From an uncultured Clostridia bacterium (GTDB lineage: Bacteria > Bacillota > Clostridia > Oscillospirales > Acutalibacteraceae), in the NCBI GenBank assembly GCA_947628175.1, contig CANQZA010000002.1:1-64000 (forward strand): DNA of 64,000 nt. The letters are read 5' to 3'. Shown in pieces: positions 46,366-55,552 of the stretch (positions are counted from its first letter, which is position 1; every line of letters starts with the position of its first letter). A program made the translations under genes and the position numbers. The notes under the pieces were generated by a model. It saw nothing but the letters and a program-made list of their open reading frames with translations, was not told the DNA's origin and did no database searches.

Positions 46366-47457
46366 TCACATCAACAGTCCTCCGTTTTGAATGTGAAAGG
46401 TTTTTCCTTTTTTTAACCTCAGTATTGTGTCGGCGTCACAGCAGGTTATAAAAACCTGCCGGTCTTTTATATGATTTAAAATATAATCCTGTCTGATTCC
46501 GTCAAGTTCGCTCATAACATCATCAAGCAGCGCAAGGGGTTCATCCCCTGTCATCTTTTTAAGAAGGGCCGCCTCTGCAAGTTTAAGGGCAAGAACGCAG
46601 GAACGCTGTTGCCCCTGGGACGCAAAGCTCCTCGCGCTTTTTGAGTTGATAAGAATTTCTATATCATCTCTGTGCGGACCGGCTGATGTCGTCTTGTTCA
46701 TACTGTCCATATGCCTGTTTTTTTCAAGAATTCGCATCAGTTCATTTTCTGTCTGCGCGGTACTTAAACCCCGGCAGTCAAAATTTCCTCTTATGGCAAT
46801 ATCAAATTTTTCATTTCCGTGTGAAATTCCGTCAAAAATTTCCTGTGCAAACGGCAGAAGCGCCTCAATATATTTTTGTCTCTGATATATGATTTTTGCG
46901 CCGCTTGCCGCAAGACTTGTATCCCACACCTCAAGCATATCGGCAACGGAGGGATTGAAACTTATATCTCTGAGCAGTGCATTTCTCTGCACAAGGCATT
47001 TTTTATATTCCTTTAAAACATTTCTGTATCCCGATTTCAGTTGGCAGAGCGCCGAGTCAATAAACTTTCTCCTTTGCGACGGACCGTCTTTAATCATTGA
47101 GAGATGAACCGGTGAGAAAATAACGGCTTTCAGCTCATCGCCGAGAACGGAGGCGGATTTCTTTTTTATTCCGTTGAGCAACGCTGTCCGCCCGGAATCT
47201 ATTATCAGTTGCGCATTCTGGCATCTGTTTTTATTTTCAAATGCAATATCGAGCTTTGCCTGTTCAAAGCCGAACTGTACAAGCTCGCTGTCCTTTACAC
47301 CTCTGAAGCTTTTGCTGCCTGTAAAAAGATATACAGCCTCAATCAAATTTGTTTTCCCCTGCGCATTTTCGCCGTAAATGATATTCATATTTTCAAAATT
47401 CAGGCTGAGATTTTCGATATTTCTGAAATGTTCTAAATGTATTGAATTAATTTTCAT
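46366..47457 (-). CDS. recF: DNA replication and repair protein RecF
   Basis: A 363-residue SMC-like ATPase that helps load RecA at gaps in DNA. It has Walker A GENAQGKTNLIEAVYLF near residues 31-47, the ABC signature region SFASQGQQRSCVLALK near 295 and Walker B LALLDDVMSELD near 325. It follows the S4-domain gene with an 11-base overlap, in the conserved dnaN-yaaA-recF order. Confidence 0.97.
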   Translation of the reverse strand: MKINSIHLEHFRNIENLSLNFENMNIIYGENAQGKTNLIEAVYLFTGSKSFRGVKDSELVQFGFEQAKLDIAFENKNRCQNAQLIIDSGRTALLNGIKKKSASVLGDELKAVIFSPVHLSMIKDGPSQRRKFIDSALCQLKSGYRNVLKEYKKCLVQRNALLRDISFNPSVADMLEVWDTSLAASGAKIIYQRQKYIEALLPFAQEIFDGISHGNEKFDIAIRGNFDCRGLSTAQTENELMRILEKNRHMDSMNKTTSAGPHRDDIEILINSKSARSFASQGQQRSCVLALKLAEAALLKKMTGDEPLALLDDVMSELDGIRQDYILNHIKDRQVFITCCDADTILRLKKGKTFHIQNGGLLM

Positions 47458-47695
47458 TTTTTATATGATAATCCACACCGAAGACGGAAACGGTATCCTT
47501 GTTTCTTATTTTTTTACCTCTTGCGGTGCAGATTTCACCGTTTACTTTTATCTTTGCGTCTTGAATCAATGCTTTTGCATGACCGCCGGTCTGCGCAATA
47601 CCTTTAAATTTCAAAAAAGCGTCAAGACGAATAAATTCTGTTTTAATTGTGACTGTCTCACTTTTTCTTTTTGCCGGTATTACTTTAATTTTCAT
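47447..47695 (-). CDS. yaaA: S4-domain RNA-binding protein YaaA (YbcJ-like)
   Basis: An 82-residue S4-domain protein conserved between dnaN and recF. The S4 fold spans about 22-70 (IRLDAFLKFKGIAQTGGHAK, then VNGEICTARGKKI). Its role is unproven, probably linked to ribosomes or RNA. It overlaps dnaN by 11 bases and recF by 11. Confidence 0.93.
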   Translation of the reverse strand: MKIKVIPAKRKSETVTIKTEFIRLDAFLKFKGIAQTGGHAKALIQDAKIKVNGEICTARGKKIRNKDTVSVFGVDYHIKNEN

Positions 47696-48797
47696 TTTTC
47701 AGCCTCATGGGAAGAACTAAAAACAGAAAATTATCACCGTTTACAGGCAGAACTTTTGTCGGACTTACCGCTCCGTTGAGCTCAATTTTTACCTGATCCG
47801 TATCCGCTGCGCGCAAAGCGTCAAGAACAAACTTGGAATTAAAGCCAATCTCAACTCTGTCCCCGCTTACATTTGCGTGGGTATAATCCACAACTCTTCC
47901 CAGCGCCGAAACGGTGGAAACTCGCATCTCATCATTATCAAACAGACATCTGATCGGATTTTTCTTGTCATTTTCAATAACAGGCAGTGTTCTTTCTATA
48001 CATTCCACGGCATCCTGTGTATTAATAAGCACAATTGTTGACGAGGTTTTCGGAACAGCGGCATTGTAATCCAAAAAATCACCGTCAAGCAAACGGCTTA
48101 TAATGCTGTAATTGTCAATATCAAAAACAATATGCCTTTTTCCTACGCTTATGGAAATATCATTTTCATTATCCGAGCCTATAAATTTAACAAGCTCTCT
48201 CACTGTCTTTTTAGGAACAATAAAGCTGATATCCTCTCCGTCATATTTAACAGTCTCCGTTCTTATTGCAAGTCTGTAACCGTCAACACCTATAAGCCTG
48301 AGCTGATTTTGTGTTATTTCAAATTTAAGACCTGTATGAACAGGCTTTGCCGATTCATTATCAGCAACTGCAAACAGCGTCTGTGCAACCATTTCCTGTA
48401 AAATCTTTTTGTTTAAAAAAAGAGGATATCCTCCCGAAACGGAGGGAAGCTCGGGATAATCGTCCGCGTCAATTCCGGTAATGTTGTACTGTGAAGCACC
48501 GCTTATAATGGAAACAGATGTGTTGCTTATATCAAAAGTAACATTCCCGTCGGGAAGTTTTCTTATGATATCGCTTATAACCTTTGCATTGATTACAATA
48601 GCACCCGGCTCTGTCACCTTTGCTTGAAGCGTCGTATTGATTCCCATTTCAAAATCATAACCGGTAAGGCTCAGTGTATCTGAACCGCACTCAATGAGAA
48701 TACCCTCTATTGTGGGAATCGTAACCTTTGTGCTGACTGCTCTCATTACATTTGAGCAGGCGTCGCTCAGTTCTTTTGTATTACATGTAAATTTCAT
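47685..48797 (-). CDS. dnaN: DNA polymerase III beta subunit (sliding clamp)
   Basis: A 370-residue three-domain clamp that tethers polymerase to DNA. Typical segments are MKFTCNTKELSDACSNVMRA at the start, VTFDISNTSVSI near 100 and the C-terminal LPVNGDNFLFLVLPMRL, close to the protein-binding pocket. It is preceded by a 220-base gap from dnaA and overlaps yaaA by 11 bases. Confidence 0.97.
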   Translation of the reverse strand: MKFTCNTKELSDACSNVMRAVSTKVTIPTIEGILIECGSDTLSLTGYDFEMGINTTLQAKVTEPGAIVINAKVISDIIRKLPDGNVTFDISNTSVSIISGASQYNITGIDADDYPELPSVSGGYPLFLNKKILQEMVAQTLFAVADNESAKPVHTGLKFEITQNQLRLIGVDGYRLAIRTETVKYDGEDISFIVPKKTVRELVKFIGSDNENDISISVGKRHIVFDIDNYSIISRLLDGDFLDYNAAVPKTSSTIVLINTQDAVECIERTLPVIENDKKNPIRCLFDNDEMRVSTVSALGRVVDYTHANVSGDRVEIGFNSKFVLDALRAADTDQVKIELNGAVSPTKVLPVNGDNFLFLVLPMRLKNEN

Positions 48798-49017
48798 AAA
48801 CCGAATCCTCCGTCTTTCTATATAATCAGCTTTTTAGTATTAGTATTATAGACTGCGGAAATTGCTGAAAAATCATAAAACCAAACTAAATAAGCCAAAA
48901 AATGATAAAACTTTTACATGGTCTGATTGTGTAAAAAATGTGTATATTGATGAAAAAAAATTTTTTTAACAACGGATGTTAAAAATTTTCTGCGGAAAAA
49001 GAAAAAAGTGTGGAAAA
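48798..49017 (-). other. dnaA-dnaN intergenic region
   Basis: 220 A+T-rich bases. Some DnaA-box-like 9-mers occur near the dnaA end: TGTGGAAAA at about 49008-49016 (complement of TTTTCCACA), and TGTGTAAAA and TGTGTATAT near 48930-48950. Oligo-A and oligo-T tracts lie between. In Firmicutes this gap often forms one half of a bipartite origin. Boxes are fewer here than at 59197-59404. Confidence 0.5.
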
Positions 49018-50367
49018 TTACTGGTTATTTTTTACATTACTTATAATGTCATTTACCTGTCTTGAAAGCTTTGTGTTTTTTTCAATTTCCTCTTCTATCT
49101 GATTTATGTTGTACATAACGGTGGAGTGATGTTTTCCAAATTCCTCTCCTATATCCTCATAGCTCATATTTGTGACCTTTCTCACAATATAAAAGGTTAT
49201 TTTTCTCGCGTGGGATATATTTGCCTTTTGGAGCTTACTGTAAATATCCTCAACAGATATACCGGTTGTACGGCTTACTTCCTCTACAATCCTCTGAATG
49301 GTGACGGGAAGAGGCTGTGTATCCTCCATAACAACCTTTACAACACTCTGCGCGAGCGCTATTGTCGGGGTGTGGTCATTTATATCGCACAGCGCGTAGA
49401 GTTTTTTTGTAACGCCTTCAAGCTGTCTGATATTTGATTTGATTTTTTCGGCAATATAGCCTACAACCTGATCGGATATTTCAAAATTAAGGAGAAGAGC
49501 TTTTCTTTTTATAATTTCACATCTTGTTTCATATTCGGGAGTCTGAATATCCGCAAGAAGTCCGTCCTCAAATCTTGATTTAAGCCTGTCGGTAAGAGAT
49601 TGAATTTCTTTCGGCGGTCTGTCTGATGTAAGAACAACCTGCATACCGTTGTCAACAAGAGAATCAAAAGTGTGAAAAAATTCTTCCTCCGTTGATGTTT
49701 TGCCGGCTATAAACTGAATATCATCTATTAAAAATACATCTATATTTGTTCTGTATTTTTTATGAAAATCATCAATGGTTTTATTTTGAAGCGCCTGATA
49801 GAATTCATTGGCAAATTCCTCCGCCTTTATATATTTGATATTCATATCGGGACAGTTCTTTTTTATCTCGTGGCATATTGCGTTAAGAAGGTGCGTTTTG
49901 CCCAGACCGGAATTGCCGTAAATAAAAAGGGGATTGTAATTTTTAAATGTTGTGCCGTATGATTTTTTTTCTCCGGGGTCTGTCGCAACAGCCCTTGCGG
50001 CGGCATAGGCAAATCTGTTGCTCGGACCGACAATAAAGTTTTCAAAAGTGAACTGTTCGTTTTTGTAATCCTCAAGATGCTTGTCCTGCGTCACCGTACT
50101 TGAATGTGAAGAATTCGGTTCTTCTTTGCAGATATAATTGATTTCAACCTTAAAACCCATGACGCTTTCAAACGCTTCTTCAATCAGATGACTGTACTGC
50201 GGCATAACAACATCCCTGTACATCTTACCCGGAAAACAAAGCGTAACGCGCGGAACCTCAAAACTAACAAAGTCGATTGTATTTATCCACAGATTATAGG
50301 CCGTTTCATTTACTCTCTGCCTGCAATAATTTAAAACCTGAAGCCATATATCCCTGAAAGATTCCAT
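49018..50367 (-). CDS. dnaA: Chromosomal replication initiator protein DnaA
   Basis: A 449-residue AAA+ initiator that binds DnaA boxes and opens the origin. Domain I (1-80) has YNLWINTIDFVSFE; domain III holds Walker A GNSGLGKTHLLNAI near 150 and Walker B FLIDDIQFIAGK near 215. Domain IV ends with YEDIGEEFGKHHSTVMYNI, the DNA-binding signature, near 415. ATG at 50367 follows GGAGG. It heads the minus-strand block running to gyrA, from the promoter at 50432-50460. Confidence 0.98.
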   Translation of the reverse strand: MESFRDIWLQVLNYCRQRVNETAYNLWINTIDFVSFEVPRVTLCFPGKMYRDVVMPQYSHLIEEAFESVMGFKVEINYICKEEPNSSHSSTVTQDKHLEDYKNEQFTFENFIVGPSNRFAYAAARAVATDPGEKKSYGTTFKNYNPLFIYGNSGLGKTHLLNAICHEIKKNCPDMNIKYIKAEEFANEFYQALQNKTIDDFHKKYRTNIDVFLIDDIQFIAGKTSTEEEFFHTFDSLVDNGMQVVLTSDRPPKEIQSLTDRLKSRFEDGLLADIQTPEYETRCEIIKRKALLLNFEISDQVVGYIAEKIKSNIRQLEGVTKKLYALCDINDHTPTIALAQSVVKVVMEDTQPLPVTIQRIVEEVSRTTGISVEDIYSKLQKANISHARKITFYIVRKVTNMSYEDIGEEFGKHHSTVMYNINQIEEEIEKNTKLSRQVNDIISNVKNNQ

Positions 50368-50431
50368 TCTATTCCTCCATACACGAATTGTTATATCACC
50401 GTAAAAGTATGTAATAATCCATTTTTTGTAT

Positions 50432-50460
50432 ATTATATCAGTATTTTATTATTTAATCAA
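50432..50460 (-). promoter_or_regulatory. Sigma-A-like promoter of dnaA
   Basis: On the minus strand TTGATT (50455-50460), 17 bases, TATAAT (50432-50437), about 65 bases before the dnaA start. Confidence 0.75.
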
Positions 50461-50554
50461 TAGTAAATATATATTTTTAAGTAATATAATTGATATAATA
50501 TATATATATATTGTAGCTATTAATATTAACACAATATTAAATATTCATTGGCAC

Positions 50555-50583
50555 TTGTAAAAAAAAAAGTTATAAGGTATAAT
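50555..50583 (+). promoter_or_regulatory. Sigma-A-like promoter of the LCP-like/folate operon
   Basis: TTGTAA (50555-50560), 17 bases, TATAAT (50578-50583). The predicted transcript would begin near 50590, just ahead of or within the AAAGGAG ribosome-binding site, so the leader must be very short. Confidence 0.65.
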
Positions 50584-50603
50584 ATTTTAAAGGAGAGTGC
50601 GGT

Positions 50604-51521
50604 ATGAGAATTTTCAAAAACAGAGGAGATATTTTTTTCTCAAAGACCGACAGGGAAAAATCAGCAGAGCAGAAATTTCTTCTGGGCGCACTTGCTTTTA
50701 TTATTTTATTTACGGCAGTTTTTGTGCTGGCGCTGGGAATAAAATACAATTTTAACATAAAAGAGTTTTTTGCGCCTGATGAGCCTGTGACGCAGTTAAC
50801 AGAGCAGGAAGAATATATGCCCGCGCAGGTGCAGGGCAAGGATAATTTTGCGGTATTTGTGAAAGATGAAAAAAAACTTCTTTTTGCTGTTCTTGTTCAG
50901 GTGGATATGGATAATATATCCTACAAAGTGTCCGCCCTTAAAGCGGATACCTTGTGCAATAAAAAAAATCTTAACGAAATGATTACGGCATCAACACCCG
51001 AAAATGCAAAAACGGGCATTGAAAAACTGCTTAATGTAAAATTTGATTATTATCTTTCAATGGAATACAGCAATTTTTGTGAATTTTATGATATGCTCGG
51101 TGCGACAAACTATCCCGTTATTTCCGATATTAAGTTTAAGGATAACGATTCCGTGTCGCCTTACAGTCTCAAACTTAAAGCAGGAGAACAAAAAATAAGC
51201 GGCAAGGAGGCCGTTGCGCTTATAAGGTATTATCTTGATGAAAAAAAGAATACCTCCGCTGCCAACGATTTTATTTTAAGCGGGCTTTTGCAACAGATAA
51301 ACAAGGATAATGTTGAAAACGCAGAGGAGCTCTTTCAGTATTTTGTGATGAATGCACAGACCAATATTACAGTGAGAGACTTTTCTCTTGCACAGGGAAA
51401 TCTCTCTGTTTTATCAGATGAGAGAACGGCTGCAAGCGTATACAGCGCCGACGCGCAGTATGATAACACATCCCTGAAAAAGGAAAGCATGCAGAGCATA
51501 AAAAGCTATTTTTCAAAATAA
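50604..51521 (+). CDS. Membrane-anchored LCP-like protein lacking the usual arginines
   Basis: A 305-residue protein: basic cytosolic N-terminus, one membrane helix at about 27-48, then an extracellular domain. That domain follows the LCP plan (KVSALKADTL, LNVKFDYYLSMEYSNFCEFYDMLG, then SGKEAVALIRYYLDEKK, with KAGEQKISG before it). The conserved catalytic-site Arg and Asp residues of active LCP ligases are mostly absent, for example no Arg cluster after ALIRYYLD. It may be a non-catalytic relative. The start follows AAAGGAG; folE begins 25 bases after the stop. Confidence 0.7.
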   Translation: MRIFKNRGDIFFSKTDREKSAEQKFLLGALAFIILFTAVFVLALGIKYNFNIKEFFAPDEPVTQLTEQEEYMPAQVQGKDNFAVFVKDEKKLLFAVLVQVDMDNISYKVSALKADTLCNKKNLNEMITASTPENAKTGIEKLLNVKFDYYLSMEYSNFCEFYDMLGATNYPVISDIKFKDNDSVSPYSLKLKAGEQKISGKEAVALIRYYLDEKKNTSAANDFILSGLLQQINKDNVENAEELFQYFVMNAQTNITVRDFSLAQGNLSVLSDERTAASVYSADAQYDNTSLKKESMQSIKSYFSK

Positions 51522-51546
51522 CATACAGTAAGGTCATCAAAAAAAT

Positions 51547-52104
51547 ATGGATAAGGAAAAAATTGTTAAGGCGGTAAGAGAAATTCTTATTGCGGTCGGC
51601 GAAAATCCGGACAGAGAAGGACTGAGAGAAACCCCATTACGAGTTGCCAATATGTATGAGGAAATTTTTGCGGGTCTCAGCGAGGATCCGAAAAAGCATC
51701 TCAAATTTTTTGATGAAGCGTCAAATGACGAAATGGTCATTGTGCGGGATATTCCGTTTTCGTCAATGTGCGAGCATCATCTTCTGCCTTTTGCCGGTAA
51801 GGCGCATATAGCCTATATTCCGAGTGACAACAAAATAATCGGACTTTCAAAGCTGGCAAGAATCGTTGATAATTTCGCAAAAAAACCGCAGGTGCAGGAA
51901 AGACTCACACATGATATAGCCGATTTTCTTAATGACAATCTGAAACCAAAAGGCGTTGCCGTTATCATGGAAGCGGAGCATATGTGTATGAGCATGAGAG
52001 GCGCCAAAGCAGCAGGTTCAAAAACGCAGACCTCGGCGCTCAGAGGCAGTATGAAAAAGGATCCGAGAAGCAGAGCCGAAGTTCTTGCCTTGCTGAACAA
52101 ATAG
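51547..52104 (+). CDS. folE: GTP cyclohydrolase I
   Basis: A 185-residue enzyme catalysing the first step of folate synthesis, GTP to dihydroneopterin triphosphate (EC 3.5.4.16). Zinc-ligand and catalytic segments [15 protein letters not shown] (about 75-89) and [10 protein letters not shown] (about 141-150) are intact. It begins the folate group folE-folP-ybjQ-folB-folK and probably shares the promoter of the LCP-like gene just upstream; folP starts nine bases later. Confidence 0.97.
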   Translation: MDKEKIVKAVREILIAVGENPDREGLRETPLRVANMYEEIFAGLSEDPKKHLKFFDEASNDEMVIVRDIPFSSMCEHHLLPFAGKAHIAYIPSDNKIIGLSKLARIVDNFAKKPQVQERLTHDIADFLNDNLKPKGVAVIMEAEHMCMSMRGAKAAGSKTQTSALRGSMKKDPRSRAEVLALLNK

Positions 52105-52113
52105 GATAACGGT

Positions 52114-52920
52114 ATGATATGGAACTGCAGGAATAAAAAACTGGAATACGGCGGAAAAATTCTGATTATGGGCATTGTTAATGTAACGCCGGATTCGTTT
52201 TCTGACGGGGGAGAAACTTTTTCTCCGTCAGATGCCGTCGAACATGCGCTGAGGCTTGAGCGCGACGGCGCGGATATTATTGATATAGGGGCGCAGTCCA
52301 CAAGACCGGGTCATATACCGATAAGGGATGAGCAGGAGTGGAAAAGGCTGGAGCCTGTTCTGAAAAAACTGGAAGGCAGGCTGTCTGTTGCACTTTCTGT
52401 TGACACATACAATCCTCTTGTTGCCCACAGAGCGCTTGAGAGAGGCGCAGACATCATTAATGATGTAAGCGGTGTACTTTCTCATAAAATGGCTGAAATT
52501 GTCAAAACAACGGGCTGTGGCTGGATTATAACGCACAACGGCGCTGGTTCAACAGACGATGTAAGGGCTTTTTTTGAAAAATCCGCTGCTGCGTGTAAAA
52601 AATACGGGATCGACAAAACACAGTTGTGTTTTGATATGGGTATAGGCTTCGGCAAAAATTATGAACAGAATATGGAACTTATTGCCAATGTTTCATCCTA
52701 TAAACCCGACGGATTTCCGTTGCTTCTGGGTGTATCACGAAAAAGAGTGATAGGCCAAGGCAGCGGTCAGGATAACCCAAAGGAAAGGATTTACGGCAAT
52801 ATAGCGGCAGATACTGCTGCTGTTTTGGGCGGCGCGGATATTATCCGCGTGCACGATATAAAAAATGAAAAACAGGGTATTTTAATGGCCCAGAGAATGA
52901 AAGGATTTGTGAGATTATGA
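52114..52920 (+). CDS. folP: Dihydropteroate synthase
   Basis: A 268-residue TIM-barrel enzyme joining pterin diphosphate and p-aminobenzoate (EC 2.5.1.15), the target of sulfonamides. It has [14 protein letters not shown] near 19-32, [10 protein letters not shown] near 57, and downstream DTYN and NDVSG segments. The stop overlaps the next gene (ybjQ-like) by four bases. The cytoplasmic folate pathway here has folE, folP, folB and folK but no folC or folA in the window. Confidence 0.97.
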   Translation: MIWNCRNKKLEYGGKILIMGIVNVTPDSFSDGGETFSPSDAVEHALRLERDGADIIDIGAQSTRPGHIPIRDEQEWKRLEPVLKKLEGRLSVALSVDTYNPLVAHRALERGADIINDVSGVLSHKMAEIVKTTGCGWIITHNGAGSTDDVRAFFEKSAAACKKYGIDKTQLCFDMGIGFGKNYEQNMELIANVSSYKPDGFPLLLGVSRKRVIGQGSGQDNPKERIYGNIAADTAAVLGGADIIRVHDIKNEKQGILMAQRMKGFVRL

Positions 52921-53240
52921 TTTGTTCAACCACACCAACATTGGAAAACGGAATCATTACCGAGTACAAGGGCATTGTTACCGGCGAGGTCGTTTCGGGC
53001 GTGAATTTTGTCAAGGATTTCGGCGCATCCATACGCAATATTGTGGGCGGCCGCTCGAGCGGATATGAGGAAGAGCTTATCAGGGCAAGGGAAGACGCTC
53101 TTGCAGAGATGCAGGCACGCGCCTCAAAAATCGGCGCAAACGCGGTTGTTGGCGTTGATATTGACTATGAAGTGCTCGGTCAGGGGAATATGCTCATGGT
53201 TTCCGCGACGGGAACAGCAGTTGTTGTAAGGGATAAATAA
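52917..53240 (+). CDS. YbjQ/UPF0145 family protein
   Basis: A 107-residue protein of the YbjQ-type putative heavy-metal-binding family. It matches the family core: [19 protein letters not shown] in the first third, then [18 protein letters not shown] and [13 protein letters not shown]. The function is not known. It overlaps folP by four bases and is followed by a terminator-like hairpin at 53251-53281, so it may be the end of one transcript. Its position within folate genes looks incidental. Confidence 0.88.
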   Translation: MICSTTPTLENGIITEYKGIVTGEVVSGVNFVKDFGASIRNIVGGRSSGYEEELIRAREDALAEMQARASKIGANAVVGVDIDYEVLGQGNMLMVSATGTAVVVRDK

Positions 53241-53250
53241 TTATCATAAA

Positions 53251-53281
53251 AAACTGCCCCGACGAATCAGGGCGGTTTTTT
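53251..53281 (+). terminator. Terminator-like hairpin between ybjQ and folB
   Basis: A 9-bp stem (53251-53259 with 53270-53278, one G-T pair) followed by a T-run. Only 17 bases separate it from folB, so it either partly attenuates folB-folK or is read through. Confidence 0.75.
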
Positions 53282-53298
53282 GAATTATAAGGTAAAAA

Positions 53299-53658
53299 AT
53301 GGATAAAATTTTAATCAGAGATTTGAAATTATTTGCGTTTCACGGTGTTAATCCGGAGGAAAAGCAAAACGGGCAGAACTTTGTTTTTGACTTAGATTTA
53401 TATGTAAATATCACAAAAGCATGTTACTCCGACGACTTAAATGATACTGTCAGTTATGCAAAAGTAATAAAAACCGTCAAAAAAGCTTTTACCGAAAACA
53501 GGTATGATTTGCTTGAAAAAGCGGCTCAGGTTACGGCAGACGCGATTTTGGAAGAATATCCTGATGTATTTCAGGCTGACATTACTTTAAAAAAACCCGA
53601 AGCTCCGATTAAGGCGGATTTCGGATATGTCGGTGTTTTTATTTCAAGAAAAAGGTAA
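53299..53658 (+). CDS. folB: Dihydroneopterin aldolase
   Basis: A 119-residue enzyme converting dihydroneopterin to 6-hydroxymethyl-dihydropterin (EC 4.1.2.25). It begins MDKILIRDLKLFAFHGVNPEE, has the conserved DTVSYAK near 52 and ends with KKPEAPIKADFGYVGV, the usual Lys/Pro-rich end. The start follows AAGG. folK starts seven bases after its stop. Confidence 0.95.
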   Translation: MDKILIRDLKLFAFHGVNPEEKQNGQNFVFDLDLYVNITKACYSDDLNDTVSYAKVIKTVKKAFTENRYDLLEKAAQVTADAILEEYPDVFQADITLKKPEAPIKADFGYVGVFISRKR

Positions 53659-53665
53659 AAATATA

Positions 53666-54154
53666 ATGCAGTTTGTTATAAGTATAGGAACGAATCTGGG
53701 TGACCGTCTTGAAAATCTGAAGAAAAGTATTGACGCATTGAACTACATACCCTATACCGATGTTACAAAAGTCTCCTGCGTCTATGAAACGGAGCCCGTC
53801 GGATATCGCAGGCAGAGCAATTTTTATAACATATGTATATTGGTTAAATCAGTACTTGAGCCAAACGAGATGCTCGGCGCGTGTTTGGGCATTGAGGGCG
53901 CAATGGGAAGAAAGAGAACGCTCAGATACGGGCCGAGAATTATTGATCTCGATATAATATTTGCGGAGGATTTTAAAATATCGTCTAAAAATCTTGTGCT
54001 CCCTCATCCGAGGTTCAGGGAACGGCGTTTTGTGCTTGAGCCGTTGCTTGATCTTTTTGAGGATGGTATGGCTTACGGCACCGATATTAAAAAACTACTC
54101 GATAGTGTGGATCATCAGGGTATTAAAAAAACAGAATTCAAAATTGAATTATAA
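53666..54154 (+). CDS. folK: 6-hydroxymethyl-7,8-dihydropterin pyrophosphokinase
   Basis: A 162-residue kinase (EC 2.7.6.3). It has the N-terminal ISIGTNLGDRLENL, ETEPVG near 44, RYGPRIIDLDIIF near 91 and LPHPRFRERRFVLEPL near 113, all typical. ATG at 53666 follows AAAGG and lies outside the folB frame; an in-frame GTG/ATG at 53627 is rejected as it overlaps folB by 32 bases. A strong terminator follows at 54174-54218. Confidence 0.95.
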   Translation: MQFVISIGTNLGDRLENLKKSIDALNYIPYTDVTKVSCVYETEPVGYRRQSNFYNICILVKSVLEPNEMLGACLGIEGAMGRKRTLRYGPRIIDLDIIFAEDFKISSKNLVLPHPRFRERRFVLEPLLDLFEDGMAYGTDIKKLLDSVDHQGIKKTEFKIEL

Positions 54155-54173
54155 TTCGTTTGTTAAAAAAAAT

Positions 54174-54218
54174 AAAAACTTCCCCTTATGGCATATTGTG
54201 CCCTATGGGGAAGTTTTT
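54174..54218. terminator. Strong terminator after folK
   Basis: A 12-bp outer stem (54174-54185 with 54207-54218) with additional inner pairing and A/T-rich ends. It ends the folate operon and also the convergent small gene at 54221. Confidence 0.85.
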
Positions 54219-54220
54219 TG

Positions 54221-54400
54221 CTACATCATGGATGCAACCATATCGACAAAGCCGGCAACCTTATCCGCTGTTTTTTTCATAGATTTTTTTGCGATGTCCG
54301 AGGTGCTGCACTTTGTGCTGGACGCAATTGCGGCGGCAGAGCATACTGCAAACGCGGCGCCCATTGTTTTTAAAATGTTTTGTTTTGTTTTACTTTTCAT
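54221..54400 (-). CDS. Small 59-residue protein with a hydrophobic N-terminal segment
   Basis: A complete frame with a very strong ribosome-binding site (GGGAGGAG, 8 bases before ATG at 54400). The peptide starts MKSKTKQNILKTMGAAFAVC, has an Ala/Ser-rich hydrophobic stretch (about 12-28, possibly a short membrane or export segment) with two cysteines (20, 31), then a Lys-rich half ending VDMVASMM. I do not recognise a family. It is alone between the folate terminator and fba, with its own region upstream. The codon use and ribosome-binding site argue that it is translated. Confidence 0.65.
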   Translation of the reverse strand: MKSKTKQNILKTMGAAFAVCSAAAIASSTKCSTSDIAKKSMKKTADKVAGFVDMVASMM

Positions 54401-54559
54401 AACAAATTCTCCTCCCGCACTGACCGTGCAATATTATTATTGTCCGAAAGGAAAAGAATAAAATGATGAAAATTTGTTATTAAAAAATATTATTTCCAAA
54501 AAAATTGAAAAAATAATTTAAAATTTTAAGCGTTCAAAAATCAGCTTTTATGTATAAAA

Positions 54560-55501
54560 TTAATCGTTTGCGTGACCTGCTGCGCCGAAAACGGTATCAA
54601 TCTTATGCGCAACAACCTCTTCAATAAGTTCTCTTGCGGGTGTGAGATATTGACGCGGATCGAAATGAGTCGGATTTTCGGTAAGGTGCTTTCTCAAAGC
54701 GGCTGTCATCGCAATTCTGATATCGGAGTCAACATTGATTTTGCATACCGCCATTGAAGCTGCCTTACGCAGCATCTCCTCGGGAATGCCGATTGCGTCA
54801 GGCATCTGACCGCCGAACTCGTTAATCATTTTGATGTGCTCCTGATTAACGGAGGATGCACCGTGAAGAACAATAGGGAATCCGGGGAGTTTCTTTTCAA
54901 CCTCTTCAAGAATATCAAAGCGAAGCTGCGGCTTCTGACCGGGCTTGAATTTATAAGCACCGTGGCTTGTGCCGATTGCGATTGCAAGCGAGTCACAGCC
55001 TGTTCTTGTAACGAAATCGTAAACCTCCTCAGGTCTTGTATAGGAAGCGTTTTCTGCCTCAACCTGAACATCGTCCTCAACTCCGGCAAGCGTTCCGAGC
55101 TCGCCCTCAACAACACAGCCGTGCGCGTGCGCGTATTCAACAACCTTTTTTGTGAGAGCAATGTTCTCCTCATACGGCAGAGAGGAACCGTCAATCATAA
55201 CAGATGTGAAACCGCCGTCAATGCAGGATTTGCAGGTTTCAAAATCTGGACCATGGTCAAGATGAAGGGCGATCGGAAGACCGGTTTCTTCGGCGGCTGC
55301 TTTAACCATTGCAACAAGATAATCGTGTGACGCATATTTTCTTGCGCCGGCGGAGCACTGAAGAATAACAGGCGCGTTTAACTTTTTTGCAGCGCGTGTG
55401 ATGCCCTGAACAATCTCCATATTATTTACATTGAAAGCGCCTATTGCGTAGCCGCCCTCGTATGCTTTTTTAAACATTTGCGTAGTGGTAACTAATGGCA
55501 T
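54560..55501 (-). CDS. fba: Fructose-bisphosphate aldolase, class II
   Basis: A 313-residue metal-dependent glycolytic aldolase (EC 4.1.2.13). Zinc ligands are in HLDHGPDFETC (about 83-93), VEGELGTLAG (about 132-141) and the IVLHGASS region (about 211-218), and the K-rich GTSHGAYKFKPGQKP is present near 178. ATG at 55501 follows AGGAGA; the in-frame extension by six codons is ignored. Promoter at 55553-55581. Confidence 0.96.
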   Translation of the reverse strand: MPLVTTTQMFKKAYEGGYAIGAFNVNNMEIVQGITRAAKKLNAPVILQCSAGARKYASHDYLVAMVKAAAEETGLPIALHLDHGPDFETCKSCIDGGFTSVMIDGSSLPYEENIALTKKVVEYAHAHGCVVEGELGTLAGVEDDVQVEAENASYTRPEEVYDFVTRTGCDSLAIAIGTSHGAYKFKPGQKPQLRFDILEEVEKKLPGFPIVLHGASSVNQEHIKMINEFGGQMPDAIGIPEEMLRKAASMAVCKINVDSDIRIAMTAALRKHLTENPTHFDPRQYLTPARELIEEVVAHKIDTVFGAAGHAND

Positions 55502-55529
55502 AACTGATTCTCCTAACAATTAAATTCCG

Positions 55530-55545
55530 AGTCTGCCCGACTCGT
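55530..55545 (-). other. Leader hairpin upstream of fba
   Basis: A 6-bp inverted repeat (CGAGTC, then GACTCG) in the short leader between the fba promoter and start. It lacks a T-run and may be only an mRNA-stabilising stem. Confidence 0.4.
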
Positions 55546-55552
55546 CCGAAAT

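Larger units (their letters stand above)
50368..50603. other. Divergent region upstream of dnaA
   Basis: 236 bases of extremely A+T-rich DNA, including a TATATATATATA stretch near 50500-50512, between the divergent dnaA and LCP-like genes. It holds one promoter in each direction. It is a natural place for an origin unwinding element, but I see no good DnaA-box cluster in it. Confidence 0.6.

Noticed and set aside
53961..54461. A 166-codon plus-strand frame over the folK end
   Set aside because: It lies in a different frame of folK and passes through the terminator and the antisense of the 59-residue gene; no family or ribosome-binding site.
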